64,000 nucleotides of DNA from Nocardia grenadensis NBRC 108939 (lineage in GTDB: Bacteria; Actinomycetota; Actinomycetes; Mycobacteriales; Mycobacteriaceae): positions 1 to 64,000 of the forward strand of contig NZ_BDCJ01000024.1 of assembly GCF_001613445.1 (NCBI RefSeq). Reading direction: 5' to 3'. The notes below the pieces were generated by a model, which made no database searches, was not told the DNA's origin, and was given only the letters and a program-made list of their open reading frames with translations. The position numbers and the translations under genes were made by a program. Shown piece by piece: positions 1-8,588 of this stretch; within the stretch, counting starts at the first letter, position 1, and every line of letters starts with the position of its first letter.

Positions 1-16
1 CCCCGCTGCGAGCGGA

Positions 17-385
17 TTACTGCCCGGTGGGCGGGTACGGTGGCTGGCCGCCCTGCGGGGGATTGGGGTAGTTCGGGTCGGCCGGGTAACCACCCTGCTG
101 CGGATAGCCCCCCTGCTGGGGGTATCCCTGCGGGGGCCGGCCGGGCTGGGGGAACTGGCCCGAGGGGTTGTTGTCGTTCTTCTTCTTACGGGCCAGCAGA
201 ATGACGCCGACGATGATCGCCACCACGAGTACACAGCAGATCAGGCCGAACAGACCGAAGCCGCCGCCCTTGCCCTTGCTCCGCTTGCGGGCGCTCAGCT
301 CGACCGCGGACCTCAGCGTATCGGTGTCGGCCCAAGCCGAATAGTCCAGCTGGCCGGCGTGGGTGAGCAGGTCCACGTAACTCAA
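17..385 (-). CDS. Small membrane protein with Pro/Gly/Gln-rich tail
   Basis: This 122-residue protein has a polar N-terminus, a basic KRSKGKGGG stretch, one hydrophobic segment at about residues 47-66, a KKK stop-transfer cluster and a low-complexity tail of YPQQGG-type repeats. The layout suggests a single-pass membrane protein with a disordered Pro/Gly/Gln-rich extension. I recognise no enzymatic motif and assign no function. It is the first gene of the window and lies on the same strand as lysX. The start is the only ATG ahead of the conserved-looking N-terminus. Confidence 0.75.
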   Translation of the reverse strand: MSYVDLLTHAGQLDYSAWADTDTLRSAVELSARKRSKGKGGGFGLFGLICCVLVVAIIVGVILLARKKKNDNNPSGQFPQPGRPPQGYPQQGGYPQQGGYPADPNYPNPPQGGQPPYPPTGQ

Positions 386-502
386 ATCGAACCCCGTTCA
401 GAAGGTAGGCCCCTCCTCCCAGGGCCGAAGTCCACTACACCGTACTTCCCCGGGTGACGGGCCGGAAACATTCCGGCCCGATCAGTGCGGGGAAGTGCCT
501 GA

Positions 503-3500
503 TCATCGCGGCCGGACCAACGGGAAAGGCTGGGTCTCCCGGAGCGCGCGCCCGGTCAGCATCATGATCACTCGGTCCACACCGAGACCCAGACCGCCTG
601 TCGGTGGCATGGCGTGTTCCAACGCGCACAGGAACTCCTCGTCGAGCTCCATGGCCGCCTGCCCGCCGTCGGCGGCGATGCGGGACTGGGCGGCGAGCCG
701 CCGCCGCTGCTCCACCGGATCGGTGAGTTCGCTGCACCCGGATGCCAGTTCGATACCCCACGCCACCAGGTCCCAGCGTTCGGCCAGTGCCGGGTCGCGG
801 CGGGCCGGGCGAGCCAACGGCGACACCGAACTCGGAAAGTCGGTGTAGAAGGTCGGTTCTCGGGTGGCCTCCACCACCAGCCGCTCGTAGAGGGCGTAAA
901 CCGTCCGGCCCTCGTCCCAGCCGGGTTGCGCGACGATATCGGCCTTCTCGCACAGTTCCCGCAGGTCCGGCAGAGCGGTGCGGGGCGTGATATCGACACC
1001 GACCTCCGCCGACAGTGCCTCGTATATCGACCGCACCCGCCATTCACCGGAGATGTCCACCGCGTGCAGCGAGCCGTCCGGGGTCGGCCGCATGGCGATC
1101 ACCGAATCATTGGCGGCCAGCGCCGCCTGCTGCACCAGCTGCCGGCACAGTGTCATCATGCGCCGATGATCACTGTGCGCTTCGTAAGCTTCCAGCACAG
1201 TGTATTCGGGCAGGTGGCGGGCATCGGCGCGAGTGTTGCGGAAACCCGCACCCAGTTCGAACAGTTTCTCGACGCCGCCGACACACAACCGTTTCAGCGC
1301 CGGCTCCGGAGCGGCCCGCAGATGCAGATCGGTGTTGTCGGCATCGATATGGGTGCGCAGACTGCGGGCGGCCGCGCCGCCGGGGCTGTGCTGCAGTACC
1401 GGTGTGGTGACCTCCAGGAACCCGCAGTCGTGCAGGGCATCGCGCAGGGTCCGCAGCACCGCACTGCGCCGGGCCAGCAGTTCGCGCGCTTCCCGGTCGA
1501 TCATCAGATCCAGGTAACCGCGCCGCAGCCGGACCTCTGGATCGCTGAGGCCACGCCATTTGTCGGGGAGCGGATGCAGGCATTTGCCGAGCAGCCGCCA
1601 ATCCGCCACCAGCAGGGACAGTTCCCCGCGCCGGCTGTACCCCAGCTGACCGCTGACCGACACCAGATCGCCCAGATCGACGAGTTCACCGAATTCGTCG
1701 AGGCGTTGCCGGCCGAGCCGGTCGCGGTCGAGCAGCAGTTGGATATCGCTGGTCCAGTCCCGGACCACCCCGAAGATCACGCCGCCGTAGTCGCGCCGGC
1801 GCAGCAGACGCCCCGAGATGCGGACCGTCGTCCCACGCGGTGTCCGGCGGGCGGCCGCGATCGTATGCGTCGGCGGGAACGGCAGGGGATAGGGATCGAC
1901 GTTCGCGGCGGCGAGCCGGTCCAGCTTCTCGATCCGTACCCGGACCTGTTCGGGGCGGTGCGCGGTGATCGGCTCCGGTTCGATTTCCGCCGGCCCGGTA
2001 TTCGCGCCGGCGCCGGCAGGGGCCGGATATTCCGGCGCGGCACGGTGTCGCCCGGTATGGGTGAAGGTCGTGGATCGTCCGTCCGCCCGTGGCAGCAGGC
2101 CTTCGGCCCGCGCCGCGGCGACGGCGATCAGTGCCAGGTCGCGCGCGGAGTCGCACAGGACATAGCGGGGATCCCAGCGCGGCTGGTACCGCATACTCGC
2201 GCGATGCAACTGGGCCAACTGCCACCAGCGCGAGAACGCCAGCGGCAGGGCGCGGGCACCGCGCACGAAACCGGCCGCGGTGTGCAGGGCGGCCGATGGT
2301 CTCCGGTAGGTCGCCGGAATGTATTCGCGTGCCGCCGCCTCGAACACCGACCGGAACAGGGTGAAACTCAGCGAAATCTGGTGGATGCCGTGCTGTTCGG
2401 CGCGCAGCGCGAATTCCGCGATCAGCAGGTCGGTCGTCTCCGTGGTGCTGCCGGGTGCCCGGCGCAGTAATTCCAGTGTGGCGCCGGTCTTTCCCCAGGG
2501 CACCAGGGACAGCATCCCCAGCACCCGGTCGTCGGCGTCGACGGCCTCCACCAGCAGGCAGTCGCCGTCGCGGCGGTCGCCGAGGCGGCCCAGGGGGAGC
2601 GGGTACCCTCGTTCGGTCTCGCTGTGCCGCCACTCCTCGGCGCGTACCGTGAGCCGGGCGAGTTCGGCGGTACCGATATCGCGATGCCGGCGGATCCGAA
2701 CTGTCACACCCGCTTTGCGGAGCCGGGTGACCGACTGCCGGACCGGCGCGAGTTCCGGGGCGGCCAGAGAGAAGCTGCGGGTGTCGAGTACGGCCTCCGC
2801 GCCGGCGGTCACCGCGGTGAGCCCGGCACGCTGGTAGACCGGTACAGCGGATTCGCTCGCTCCGATCACCGCGACCCGCCAGCCGAAATCGCGAGCGTGG
2901 CGTCGCCAGGTCTCGATCGCCTGGGGCCAGGAGTCACGTGTGCCGATCGGATCGCCCAGGGCCAGGCAGACCCCGTACTCCACTCGATATCCGATGGCCG
3001 CCCTACCGTTGGGGGTGAAGATCAGGGCCCGGTCCCGCCGGGTCGCGAAGTAGTCGATCGAGCCGGAGGGGTCCGTGCCCGCCAGCAGTTCGCGCAGCGC
3101 CGACTCGTCGGCATCGGTGAGCGCGTACTCCGTGCGTTGGGTGCGGTGCAGGACCAGGGCGCTCGCCGCGACCGCCAGGGCGCCGAAGAGCCCGACCAGG
3201 AACTGGGCCGGGAAAGGCGGTACGCCGGAGGTTTCCGGTGCGCCGGGTATCAGATGCGCGGTGAGTTCGGTGACCACCCAGAGCGCACGCTGCGCGATGG
3301 ACGGCAGCGACCCGGGAAGGGTCTGGACCACAGCCCAACCGGTGACGGCCGCCATCAGCAGGCCGGCGGCCAGGGTCAGCGCGGCCGGGCGCAGCGCGCA
3401 GCGGCGGATCCGGGCGCCGAACTCCGCGCGGATCAGGACCAGTACCGCCAGCGTGGCCACGTGGATGAGCGCGGCCACCGCGGCATGCCGGTCGTGTGCG

Positions 3501-3838
3501 CGCGCGATATCGACCAGATTCGCCGGGACCCGGCTCGCCAGGTAGAGCACCAGTACCCACCAGGCCACCCGTTTGCGCCCGGCCAGTCCGAGCGTCAGCA
3601 AGCCGAGCAGCCCGGCCCACAGCAGGTTCGTATCGGGTGCGTACAGGTAGTAGCGGTCCAGGTAGTGGCGGGCGGCGGTGAGCGCCCCCGACAGTGCCGG
3701 GGAAAGGCTCCACAGCAGGCAGGCAGCCGTGAGAACACCCGACACCAGCGTGGTGACACGCGGTATCTCCGCGAACCGTCCGGGCGTGCCGGATGGGCCG
3801 GGTGGTGCGGGGTGTCGCTGTTCCTGCGTGGATATCAC
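503..3838 (-). CDS. lysX: LysX: lysylphosphatidylglycerol synthase fused to lysyl-tRNA synthetase
   Basis: This 1111-residue protein has an N-terminal set of membrane helices (about 30-240), an MprF-type GNAT-like transferase region (about 250-560), an OB-fold anticodon-binding domain (about 645-760) and a class II synthetase core. Motif 2 is seen as FRNTRADARHLPEYT and motif 3 as GLGLGVDRVIMML near the C-terminus. In mycobacteria the fused enzyme charges lysine onto tRNA and transfers it to phosphatidylglycerol in the membrane, lowering surface charge and giving resistance to cationic peptides. The length matches the LysX family. It is a single gene, and the upstream gap separates it from the S4 protein on the other strand. 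Confidence 0.95.
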   Translation of the reverse strand: MISTQEQRHPAPPGPSGTPGRFAEIPRVTTLVSGVLTAACLLWSLSPALSGALTAARHYLDRYYLYAPDTNLLWAGLLGLLTLGLAGRKRVAWWVLVLYLASRVPANLVDIARAHDRHAAVAALIHVATLAVLVLIRAEFGARIRRCALRPAALTLAAGLLMAAVTGWAVVQTLPGSLPSIAQRALWVVTELTAHLIPGAPETSGVPPFPAQFLVGLFGALAVAASALVLHRTQRTEYALTDADESALRELLAGTDPSGSIDYFATRRDRALIFTPNGRAAIGYRVEYGVCLALGDPIGTRDSWPQAIETWRRHARDFGWRVAVIGASESAVPVYQRAGLTAVTAGAEAVLDTRSFSLAAPELAPVRQSVTRLRKAGVTVRIRRHRDIGTAELARLTVRAEEWRHSETERGYPLPLGRLGDRRDGDCLLVEAVDADDRVLGMLSLVPWGKTGATLELLRRAPGSTTETTDLLIAEFALRAEQHGIHQISLSFTLFRSVFEAAAREYIPATYRRPSAALHTAAGFVRGARALPLAFSRWWQLAQLHRASMRYQPRWDPRYVLCDSARDLALIAVAAARAEGLLPRADGRSTTFTHTGRHRAAPEYPAPAGAGANTGPAEIEPEPITAHRPEQVRVRIEKLDRLAAANVDPYPLPFPPTHTIAAARRTPRGTTVRISGRLLRRRDYGGVIFGVVRDWTSDIQLLLDRDRLGRQRLDEFGELVDLGDLVSVSGQLGYSRRGELSLLVADWRLLGKCLHPLPDKWRGLSDPEVRLRRGYLDLMIDREARELLARRSAVLRTLRDALHDCGFLEVTTPVLQHSPGGAAARSLRTHIDADNTDLHLRAAPEPALKRLCVGGVEKLFELGAGFRNTRADARHLPEYTVLEAYEAHSDHRRMMTLCRQLVQQAALAANDSVIAMRPTPDGSLHAVDISGEWRVRSIYEALSAEVGVDITPRTALPDLRELCEKADIVAQPGWDEGRTVYALYERLVVEATREPTFYTDFPSSVSPLARPARRDPALAERWDLVAWGIELASGCSELTDPVEQRRRLAAQSRIAADGGQAAMELDEEFLCALEHAMPPTGGLGLGVDRVIMMLTGRALRETQPFPLVRPR

Positions 3839-4095
3839 GGGTCCAGTCTGCCGCCCGGAATCACTGAATCATGGCTGTGGTCCGGCGTGTTTGTGGTATG
3901 TCGGGCCGGAAACGCATGTATTTCCCTGTGCGGGGGCACGGTTGGCCGATATGGGAAATCGGGTCCCGGGCGTGGCGCGCGAAGGCGCCGTGAAATGCCG
4001 GAAATGTCTTATTGTTACGCGCCCGGAGCGGTCCGCGAGCCGAGTGTCCGGGGCCGGTAGGAAAGCGTCGTGACCGGGAGAGTAAGCATGAACCT
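3839..4095. other. Intergenic region between lysX and S4-domain gene
   Basis: This is a divergent spacer of 257 bases. It must hold the promoters of lysX (minus) and of the S4-domain gene (plus). I see no strong palindrome or recognisable operator. GGGAG at about 4077-4081, ahead of the start at 4096, is a plausible ribosome-binding site. Confidence 0.4.
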
Positions 4096-4317
4096 ATGTC
4101 GGATCCCATCGATGTGCCGATCGACGACGGCGCCATACGACTCGGGCAATTCCTGAAGCTGGCCAACTTGATCGAATCCGGGTCGGAGGCCAAAACCGTT
4201 ATCGCGGCCGGTCTGGTACGCGTGAACGACGAGGTCGAATTGCGCCGCGGACGGCAGCTGCAGGTCGGTGACGTGGTCGCCATCGCCGGTCACGCCGCCA
4301 GGGTGAGCGGCGGATAA
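4096..4317 (+). CDS. Small S4-type RNA-binding protein
   Basis: A 73-residue protein that is almost entirely an S4 domain (IRLGQFLKLANLIESGSEAK, then VRVNDEVELRRGRQLQVGDVV). This resembles the YaaA/YbcJ group of stand-alone S4 proteins that bind structured RNA or ribosomes. The frame is open from 4012, but the ATG at 4096 fits the family length and sits behind a purine-rich site. It is a single gene on the plus strand, with converging rraA starting 40 bases beyond its stop. The molecular target is not known from sequence. Confidence 0.85.
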   Translation: MSDPIDVPIDDGAIRLGQFLKLANLIESGSEAKTVIAAGLVRVNDEVELRRGRQLQVGDVVAIAGHAARVSGG

Positions 4318-4356
4318 CACCCGGCCCCGGCCCTCGCCGGAACCGGTCCGCGACGA

Positions 4357-4845
4357 TCAGGACTCGGCGCGGACCACGATGCCGTCGTGGTCGCTGTAGA
4401 GCATCTCGCCGGGATTGAAGGTGACGCCGCCGAACTCCACCGGGACGTTCTTCTCGCCGCTACCGGTCTGGGTACTCTTGCGCGGGTTGGTGCCCAGGGC
4501 CTTCACGCCGATACCCAGGGTGCGCAGAATCGCGGAATCGCGGACCGCGCCGTTCACCACCACCCCGGCCCAGCCGTTGTCGACCCCGCGGCCGGCGATG
4601 ATATCGCCGACCAGGGCGGTGTGGATGCTCGCGCCGCCGTCGACGACCAGGACCTGCCCGGCACCGGGCTCCCCGAGAGTCTGTTTGACCAGCAGATTGT
4701 CCTGGAAGCAGCGGATCGTGGTGATCCGGCCGGAGAAGACCTGGTGGCCGCCGAACTGGATGAACTGGGTGTCACAACTGCGGATATCGGGCCCGATCTC
4801 GTCGGCGAGATCCGCGGTGGCCACCTGCTGCTCTGATTCGGTCAC
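4357..4845 (-). CDS. rraA: RraA family protein
   Basis: A 162-residue protein matching the RraA/MenG-like fold throughout: TADLADEIG at the N-terminus, GQVLVVDGGASIHTALVGD, then GWAGVVVNGAVRDSAIL. Family members inhibit RNase E in Escherichia coli or act as HMG/CHA aldolase-oxaloacetate decarboxylases. The metal-binding G-x-R-D of the aldolase group is present as NGAVRD, so an aldolase role is possible. Its ATG overlaps the stop codon of the DUF5313 gene upstream (4842-4845), indicating translational coupling. It is the last gene of the minus-strand chain that begins near 8444. Confidence 0.9.
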   Translation of the reverse strand: MTESEQQVATADLADEIGPDIRSCDTQFIQFGGHQVFSGRITTIRCFQDNLLVKQTLGEPGAGQVLVVDGGASIHTALVGDIIAGRGVDNGWAGVVVNGAVRDSAILRTLGIGVKALGTNPRKSTQTGSGEKNVPVEFGGVTFNPGEMLYSDHDGIVVRAES

Positions 4846-5288
4846 GGTCCCGATTGTGCCGGGTGTGTCCCGGCGGCGCCCATCAACCCCCGTGCCCGAA
4901 CCTCGTCGTCCGCGGCCTCGCGGTGCTGACGGCGATAACGCAGGTTGTAGATCTCACGATCGCAGTCCTTGCATTTCTCGTGGTCGACCAGGTCCGGGTC
5001 CAACCCGTGCTGGACCAATCGGAACCGCCGCCAGACATAGGTCAGGGCGATCGTGAAGATGATCAGCGGAACGATCATCATGACGATCAGGCCCAGCTTG
5101 AGGGTCATGGGTCCCGGGAACAGCAGGATCAGCACGAAGAAAGGGACGATCGGGCCGACGAATCGGACCAGGTAGCGCTCCATGGCGCCATGGCCGACGA
5201 CGTCCTGAACCACCCACGGGTGCAGCTCCGCGGGCAGTTCGCCGCCCAGATCGTAGGCGATCCGTTGCTTGAAGGTCGGCTTGTCCAT
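4842..5288 (-). CDS. DUF5313 family membrane protein, copy 1
   Basis: A 148-residue protein with N-terminal KQRIAYDLGGELPAELHPWVVQD, two hydrophobic segments (about 47-67 and 68-90) and a cytoplasmic tail with RRFRLVQHGLDPDLVD followed by a CKDC pair. It is clearly paralogous to the protein encoded at 5343-5726 and matches the actinobacterial DUF5313 family, whose function is unknown. Its stop overlaps the rraA start by four bases. The CKDC motif in the tail is absent from the other copy. Confidence 0.85.
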   Translation of the reverse strand: MDKPTFKQRIAYDLGGELPAELHPWVVQDVVGHGAMERYLVRFVGPIVPFFVLILLFPGPMTLKLGLIVMMIVPLIIFTIALTYVWRRFRLVQHGLDPDLVDHEKCKDCDREIYNLRYRRQHREAADDEVRARGLMGAAGTHPAQSGP

Positions 5289-5342
5289 AGCTCCAGGCTA
5301 TGCTTGTGTGAAATCGCTCACCAGGGGTAATTCGGGCTTCGC

Positions 5343-5726
5343 TCAGCCCCGGCCGTGCCGTTGCTCGTAGGCTGCGCGTTCGATCTCCGCCCGGCGGCGG
5401 ACGTCGGCGTCGGCAAGCGCCGGGTCCAGTCCGTGCTTGACCAGCCGATTGCGCCGGAAGACATAGGTCAGCGCCACGGTGAAATAGATCAGCGGTAGCA
5501 AGAGCAGCAGCATCATCGACGCGCCGATCCACAGCGGGCCGGGGACCAGCAGGAACAGCAGCAGCACCAGCCCCAGCGGCACCAGCATCCGCACCAGGTA
5601 GCGGCGGGTCGCGCCCGGGCCGGTGAGATCGTTCAGCACCCAGTCGGCGTATTCGGCGGGCAGAGTGCGACCGCAGATGTACCCGATCCGCTGGATGAGA
5701 TTCGGAGTCGGGACACCGGCAGCCAT
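5343..5726 (-). CDS. DUF5313 family membrane protein, copy 2
   Basis: A 127-residue paralogue of the next gene downstream: LIQRIGYICGRTLPAEYADWVLNDL, two hydrophobic segments and the shared tail RNRLVKHGLDPALAD. The two copies are 54 bases apart and probably arose by tandem duplication. Its start lies nine bases after the CopD stop, so it probably rides on the copper-gene transcript. Function is unknown. Confidence 0.85.
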   Translation of the reverse strand: MAAGVPTPNLIQRIGYICGRTLPAEYADWVLNDLTGPGATRRYLVRMLVPLGLVLLLFLLVPGPLWIGASMMLLLLLPLIYFTVALTYVFRRNRLVKHGLDPALADADVRRRAEIERAAYEQRHGRG

Positions 5727-5735
5727 GCTGCCAGG

Positions 5736-6662
5736 CTATCCCGTGATGGCCAGGGACGCCGCCAGCCCGAACACCACCGCCATCACCGAAACCTCCAGCA
5801 CCGCGCGCCGCAGCGAGCCCGCCGCCGGTATCTGATGCCGGGCCGCTGCGACCACCCAACTCCGCCGCCACCACCAGCCCAGCGCCAACAGGACCGCCAG
5901 CAGCACGGTCTTGGCGAGCATGATCCGCCCGTAGCCGGTGGTGAAGAACGGCGCGATACCCCCGACGCGCACCAGACCGTTGATCACACCGGTCAGCGCC
6001 ACCGCGGCGATCATGGGCAACGCGACCGCCGAGTACCTCGGCAGCGCGTCGGCCCACCCGCGGCGTCCACGCACCACCAGGGCCAGTGCCAGCAGCAGGC
6101 CCAGCCAGGTCGAGGCCGCCAGGGCGTGTACCCCGGCCAGTACCGACCCGGCCGGTTGCTGCGACATATGTCCCGTGATCGGCCGGAGCGTCACGCTGAC
6201 GGCGGCGAACACCAGCACCAGGTCCGGCGAACCCTGCCCGGGGCGCCGGAAGACGATCGCGGCGTACACCGCGATCGCCGCGGTGGCCAGCAGGATGGCC
6301 AGGCCGATCTGACCGGCGCTGATCCGTGCCAGATAGGTGCCGAAATCGGCCGGGCTCAGCGCCGTCACCCCGGAGCCGGCCACCTCGCCCGCGGCGAAAA
6401 CCAGGGTGGCGAACTCCAGGCAGCACCACAGACCGGCCAATACCGCCACCATCCGCCAAGGCAGGTCGAGCCGGTCAGCCAGCCGGGGCAGCACGGCCAG
6501 GCCGAGCACCGTCGCACCCGCGATATCGGCGCCGAATCGTACGGCCGATGCCGCCGGAACCCCGCCGAGTGCCCAGGCCAGCAGCACGCCGAGCAGACCC
6601 GCCGGTATCACGAGTCCGAGCGCGAACCGGTCGTCGGTCCCGCTCGGAACACCGTTTCTCAC
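5736..6662 (-). CDS. CopD-family copper resistance membrane protein
   Basis: A 308-residue polytopic protein with about eight hydrophobic helices and the CopD pattern, including conserved segments RPITGHMSQQPAGSVLAGVHALAASTWLGLLLAL and GRIMLAKTVLLAVLLALGWWWRR. CopD partners CopC to move copper across the cytoplasmic membrane. Its ATG overlaps the CopC stop by four bases (6659-6662). The order YcnI-CopC-CopD is a common actinobacterial copper-acquisition arrangement. Confidence 0.9.
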   Translation of the reverse strand: MRNGVPSGTDDRFALGLVIPAGLLGVLLAWALGGVPAASAVRFGADIAGATVLGLAVLPRLADRLDLPWRMVAVLAGLWCCLEFATLVFAAGEVAGSGVTALSPADFGTYLARISAGQIGLAILLATAAIAVYAAIVFRRPGQGSPDLVLVFAAVSVTLRPITGHMSQQPAGSVLAGVHALAASTWLGLLLALALVVRGRRGWADALPRYSAVALPMIAAVALTGVINGLVRVGGIAPFFTTGYGRIMLAKTVLLAVLLALGWWWRRSWVVAAARHQIPAAGSLRRAVLEVSVMAVVFGLAASLAITG

Positions 6663-7213
6663 CGCTGGTTCTTGCCCTTGCCCAGGTTCGAGCCGAACAG
6701 CGCGAAGGCGAGACCGCCACCGAACAGGACGATCACACCCACGATGTACACCCAGACCGGAATGCCACCGCCCGCGCCGTCACTCGCACCGCCGGCGTTC
6801 GCGGCCGGGCCCGGGGTGCCGTTACCCGGCTTGCTCAGGGTGAAGGCGCGCTCTCCGTTGACCACGTGACCGTCGGCCGACGTGACCCGGAAGGCCATCC
6901 GGTAAACGCCTGCCGGACCGAGCTCACCGACCTCGACGCTGAGATCCCGGCCGTCGACGACGGGCTCGCCCTTGGACCACAGGTTGCCGTCCGGCCCCAC
7001 GACGGTCATGGCCGGGAAGTCGGGCTGCAGTGGTTCGTTGAAGGTGATGGTGGCGCGCTGGGGCCCCACCTCGACGGTCGCGCCGTCCGCGGGGTCGCTG
7101 CCCACCACCGCGGAATGGGCTGCGGCCGGGCCGGCCAGCGCGCCCAGAGTCACCATGAGCAGGGTGGCGACCACTGCGAAGCGCCGGCCCCACCGGGTCG
7201 TGCGGTGGTTCAT
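6659..7213 (-). CDS. CopC-domain copper-binding protein, membrane anchored
   Basis: A 184-residue protein with a signal peptide ending near PAAAHS. The mature N-terminal histidine is the usual copper ligand of CopC. A beta-rich CopC domain follows (VGSDPADGATVEVGPQRATITFNEPL, YRMAFRVTSADGHVVNGERAFTL), then a Gly/Ala/Pro linker and a C-terminal helix at about 154-172. The SADGH segment supplies a second conserved ligand. It is coupled to YcnI upstream and CopD downstream by four-base overlaps. The anchored form replaces the free periplasmic form of proteobacteria. Confidence 0.92.
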   Translation of the reverse strand: MNHRTTRWGRRFAVVATLLMVTLGALAGPAAAHSAVVGSDPADGATVEVGPQRATITFNEPLQPDFPAMTVVGPDGNLWSKGEPVVDGRDLSVEVGELGPAGVYRMAFRVTSADGHVVNGERAFTLSKPGNGTPGPAANAGGASDGAGGGIPVWVYIVGVIVLFGGGLAFALFGSNLGKGKNQR

Positions 7214-7857
7214 CGCCGGCTCCGGACCACCGCGCCGACTCCGGCGCCCAGCGCCAGTGCGCCCAGTGCCAGTCCCAGACCGCCCAGCCAGCGGGCGGTG
7301 GTGTCGCCACTGTCGTCGGCGGGCGCGGCGGCTGCCTCGTCACCGTGATCGCCGGCTTCGGCGCCGGTCAGGGTCAGGACAGGCGAGGGGTGTTCGACCG
7401 AATCGTGGTCGCCGGTCTCGTTCCAGCGCACGACGGTGCCGTCGCTGTAGGTCTGTTCCGCCGGGAAGGCGACCGACTCCGAGTCCGGGAACGGTCCGAG
7501 CGATACCGCGAAGCGCTGGAATTCGTCCGGCCGGATACCGGGGGATCCCGGATTCGCCGTCCAGGTGACGGCGGTGACCTGGTCTTTGTCGTTACGGTCG
7601 ATTTTCGCGGCCCAGCCGGGCACCGGTTCGGTGCGCGCGGTGGAGAACCCGGGCACGGTGATCCGCACCGATGTGGTGGCGGCGGTATCCGACTCGGTCG
7701 GGACGCTGAAGGTGGCGACCGCGCCGTGACCGGGTGCGGCGTCCGGTGCGGAAACGCTCACGTGCGCGGCGGCGGTACCGGCCGCGGCCAGTACAAAGCC
7801 TGCGGCGAAGGTCGCGGTCAGACCGCGGCGCAGGACAGGGGAGATCCCGTGGGACAT
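7210..7857 (-). CDS. YcnI family copper-associated protein
   Basis: A 215-residue protein: signal peptide with cleavage near GTAAAHV, a YcnI (DUF1775) domain beginning HVSVSAPDAAPGHGAVATFSVPTES, an acidic/Ala-rich linker and a C-terminal helix ending in VRSRR. YcnI domains bind Cu(II) through the N-terminal histidine and a conserved tryptophan, seen here in RWNETGDHDSVEHPSP. The ATG at 7857 is chosen because it starts a proper signal peptide; the frame continues upstream without meaning. Its 5' end overlaps the stop of the upstream gene by 40 bases. Confidence 0.9.
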   Translation of the reverse strand: MSHGISPVLRRGLTATFAAGFVLAAAGTAAAHVSVSAPDAAPGHGAVATFSVPTESDTAATTSVRITVPGFSTARTEPVPGWAAKIDRNDKDQVTAVTWTANPGSPGIRPDEFQRFAVSLGPFPDSESVAFPAEQTYSDGTVVRWNETGDHDSVEHPSPVLTLTGAEAGDHGDEAAAAPADDSGDTTARWLGGLGLALGALALGAGVGAVVRSRR

Positions 7858-8444
7858 GTGTTGGAAGCTTTCTCTCCGAGGGAAGGGGTGGCGGGGTCGG
7901 TTCGCGCGGGCGGTGCGCGTGGACCCGGCGCTCCTTTCGGAGAGCGATGGGCCGTGACCGTGGTGGTCGCGGTGATACGGACCCGCGGCGGGCCCGGGGT
8001 GGGGCATGGTGGTTCGAGCAGCGCGCGCAGGACCGAGGATGCGCACCGGTAGAGCCGCTCGGCCGCGGTGATGGCCAGTGCGCAGAGCGCGACGGCGAAC
8101 AGGTGGAAGGCGGCCATCCCCACCCCCGACACAGTCGCGGGGGCCGTCTCGACGGAGGTGCCGTGATGGCCGGTGCGGCCGGTCAGCGCCCAGTGCCCGG
8201 CGAACTGCCCGGCCGCGAGAGCGATCAGCGTGTTCCGGCCCGGTCCGGCCCGCGACCGCCCCGATACGCCGATGACCGAACCGGCGGCCGCCCCGGTCAT
8301 CAGAGCCGTCAGCAGGAGTAACGCCGTTCCGGCGGACGTCGGATATTCGCCACCCGCGATGCCGTGGGCGGCTACGGCCAGGATTCCGGTGGTCGCGCCC
8401 ACCACGCAGCCCCGCAGCGGTGCGGGAGACGGGTACGTGGGCAT
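7818..8444 (-). CDS. Unknown multi-pass membrane protein heading the copper gene chain
   Basis: A roughly 208-residue protein with four predicted hydrophobic segments (RGCVVGATTGILAVAAHGIAG, GTALLLLTALMTGAAAGSVIG, NTLIALAAGQFAGHWAL, GVGMAAFHLFAVALCALAI). Histidines fall near helices and loops (HGIAGG, GHW, GHHG, FHLF). The tail is Pro/Arg rich. It overlaps YcnI by 40 bases and ends inside its signal-peptide region. The position and histidines suggest a link to copper handling, but no family motif is recognised. An in-frame start at 8513 is also possible. Confidence 0.65.
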   Translation of the reverse strand: MPTYPSPAPLRGCVVGATTGILAVAAHGIAGGEYPTSAGTALLLLTALMTGAAAGSVIGVSGRSRAGPGRNTLIALAAGQFAGHWALTGRTGHHGTSVETAPATVSGVGMAAFHLFAVALCALAITAAERLYRCASSVLRALLEPPCPTPGPPRVRITATTTVTAHRSPKGAPGPRAPPARTDPATPSLGEKASNTCPTGSPLSCAAV

Positions 8445-8588
8445 CGCGGACTTTCGGATTCGGCCGACCTGACCGGGCCCGGCTGGTCGGGGAGTGGGCA
8501 GGGCAGTGTCCATGGTCGCCGACCGGCCCCGGGCCCGCGCACTCGGCCCGCAGATCGGACCGGGACGCCATTCGGCGGCCGGCCGGGG

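Noticed and set aside
614..2470. 618-codon plus-strand ORF opposite lysX
   Set aside because: It is a GC-rich shadow of lysX; no recognisable domain and composition typical of antisense frames.
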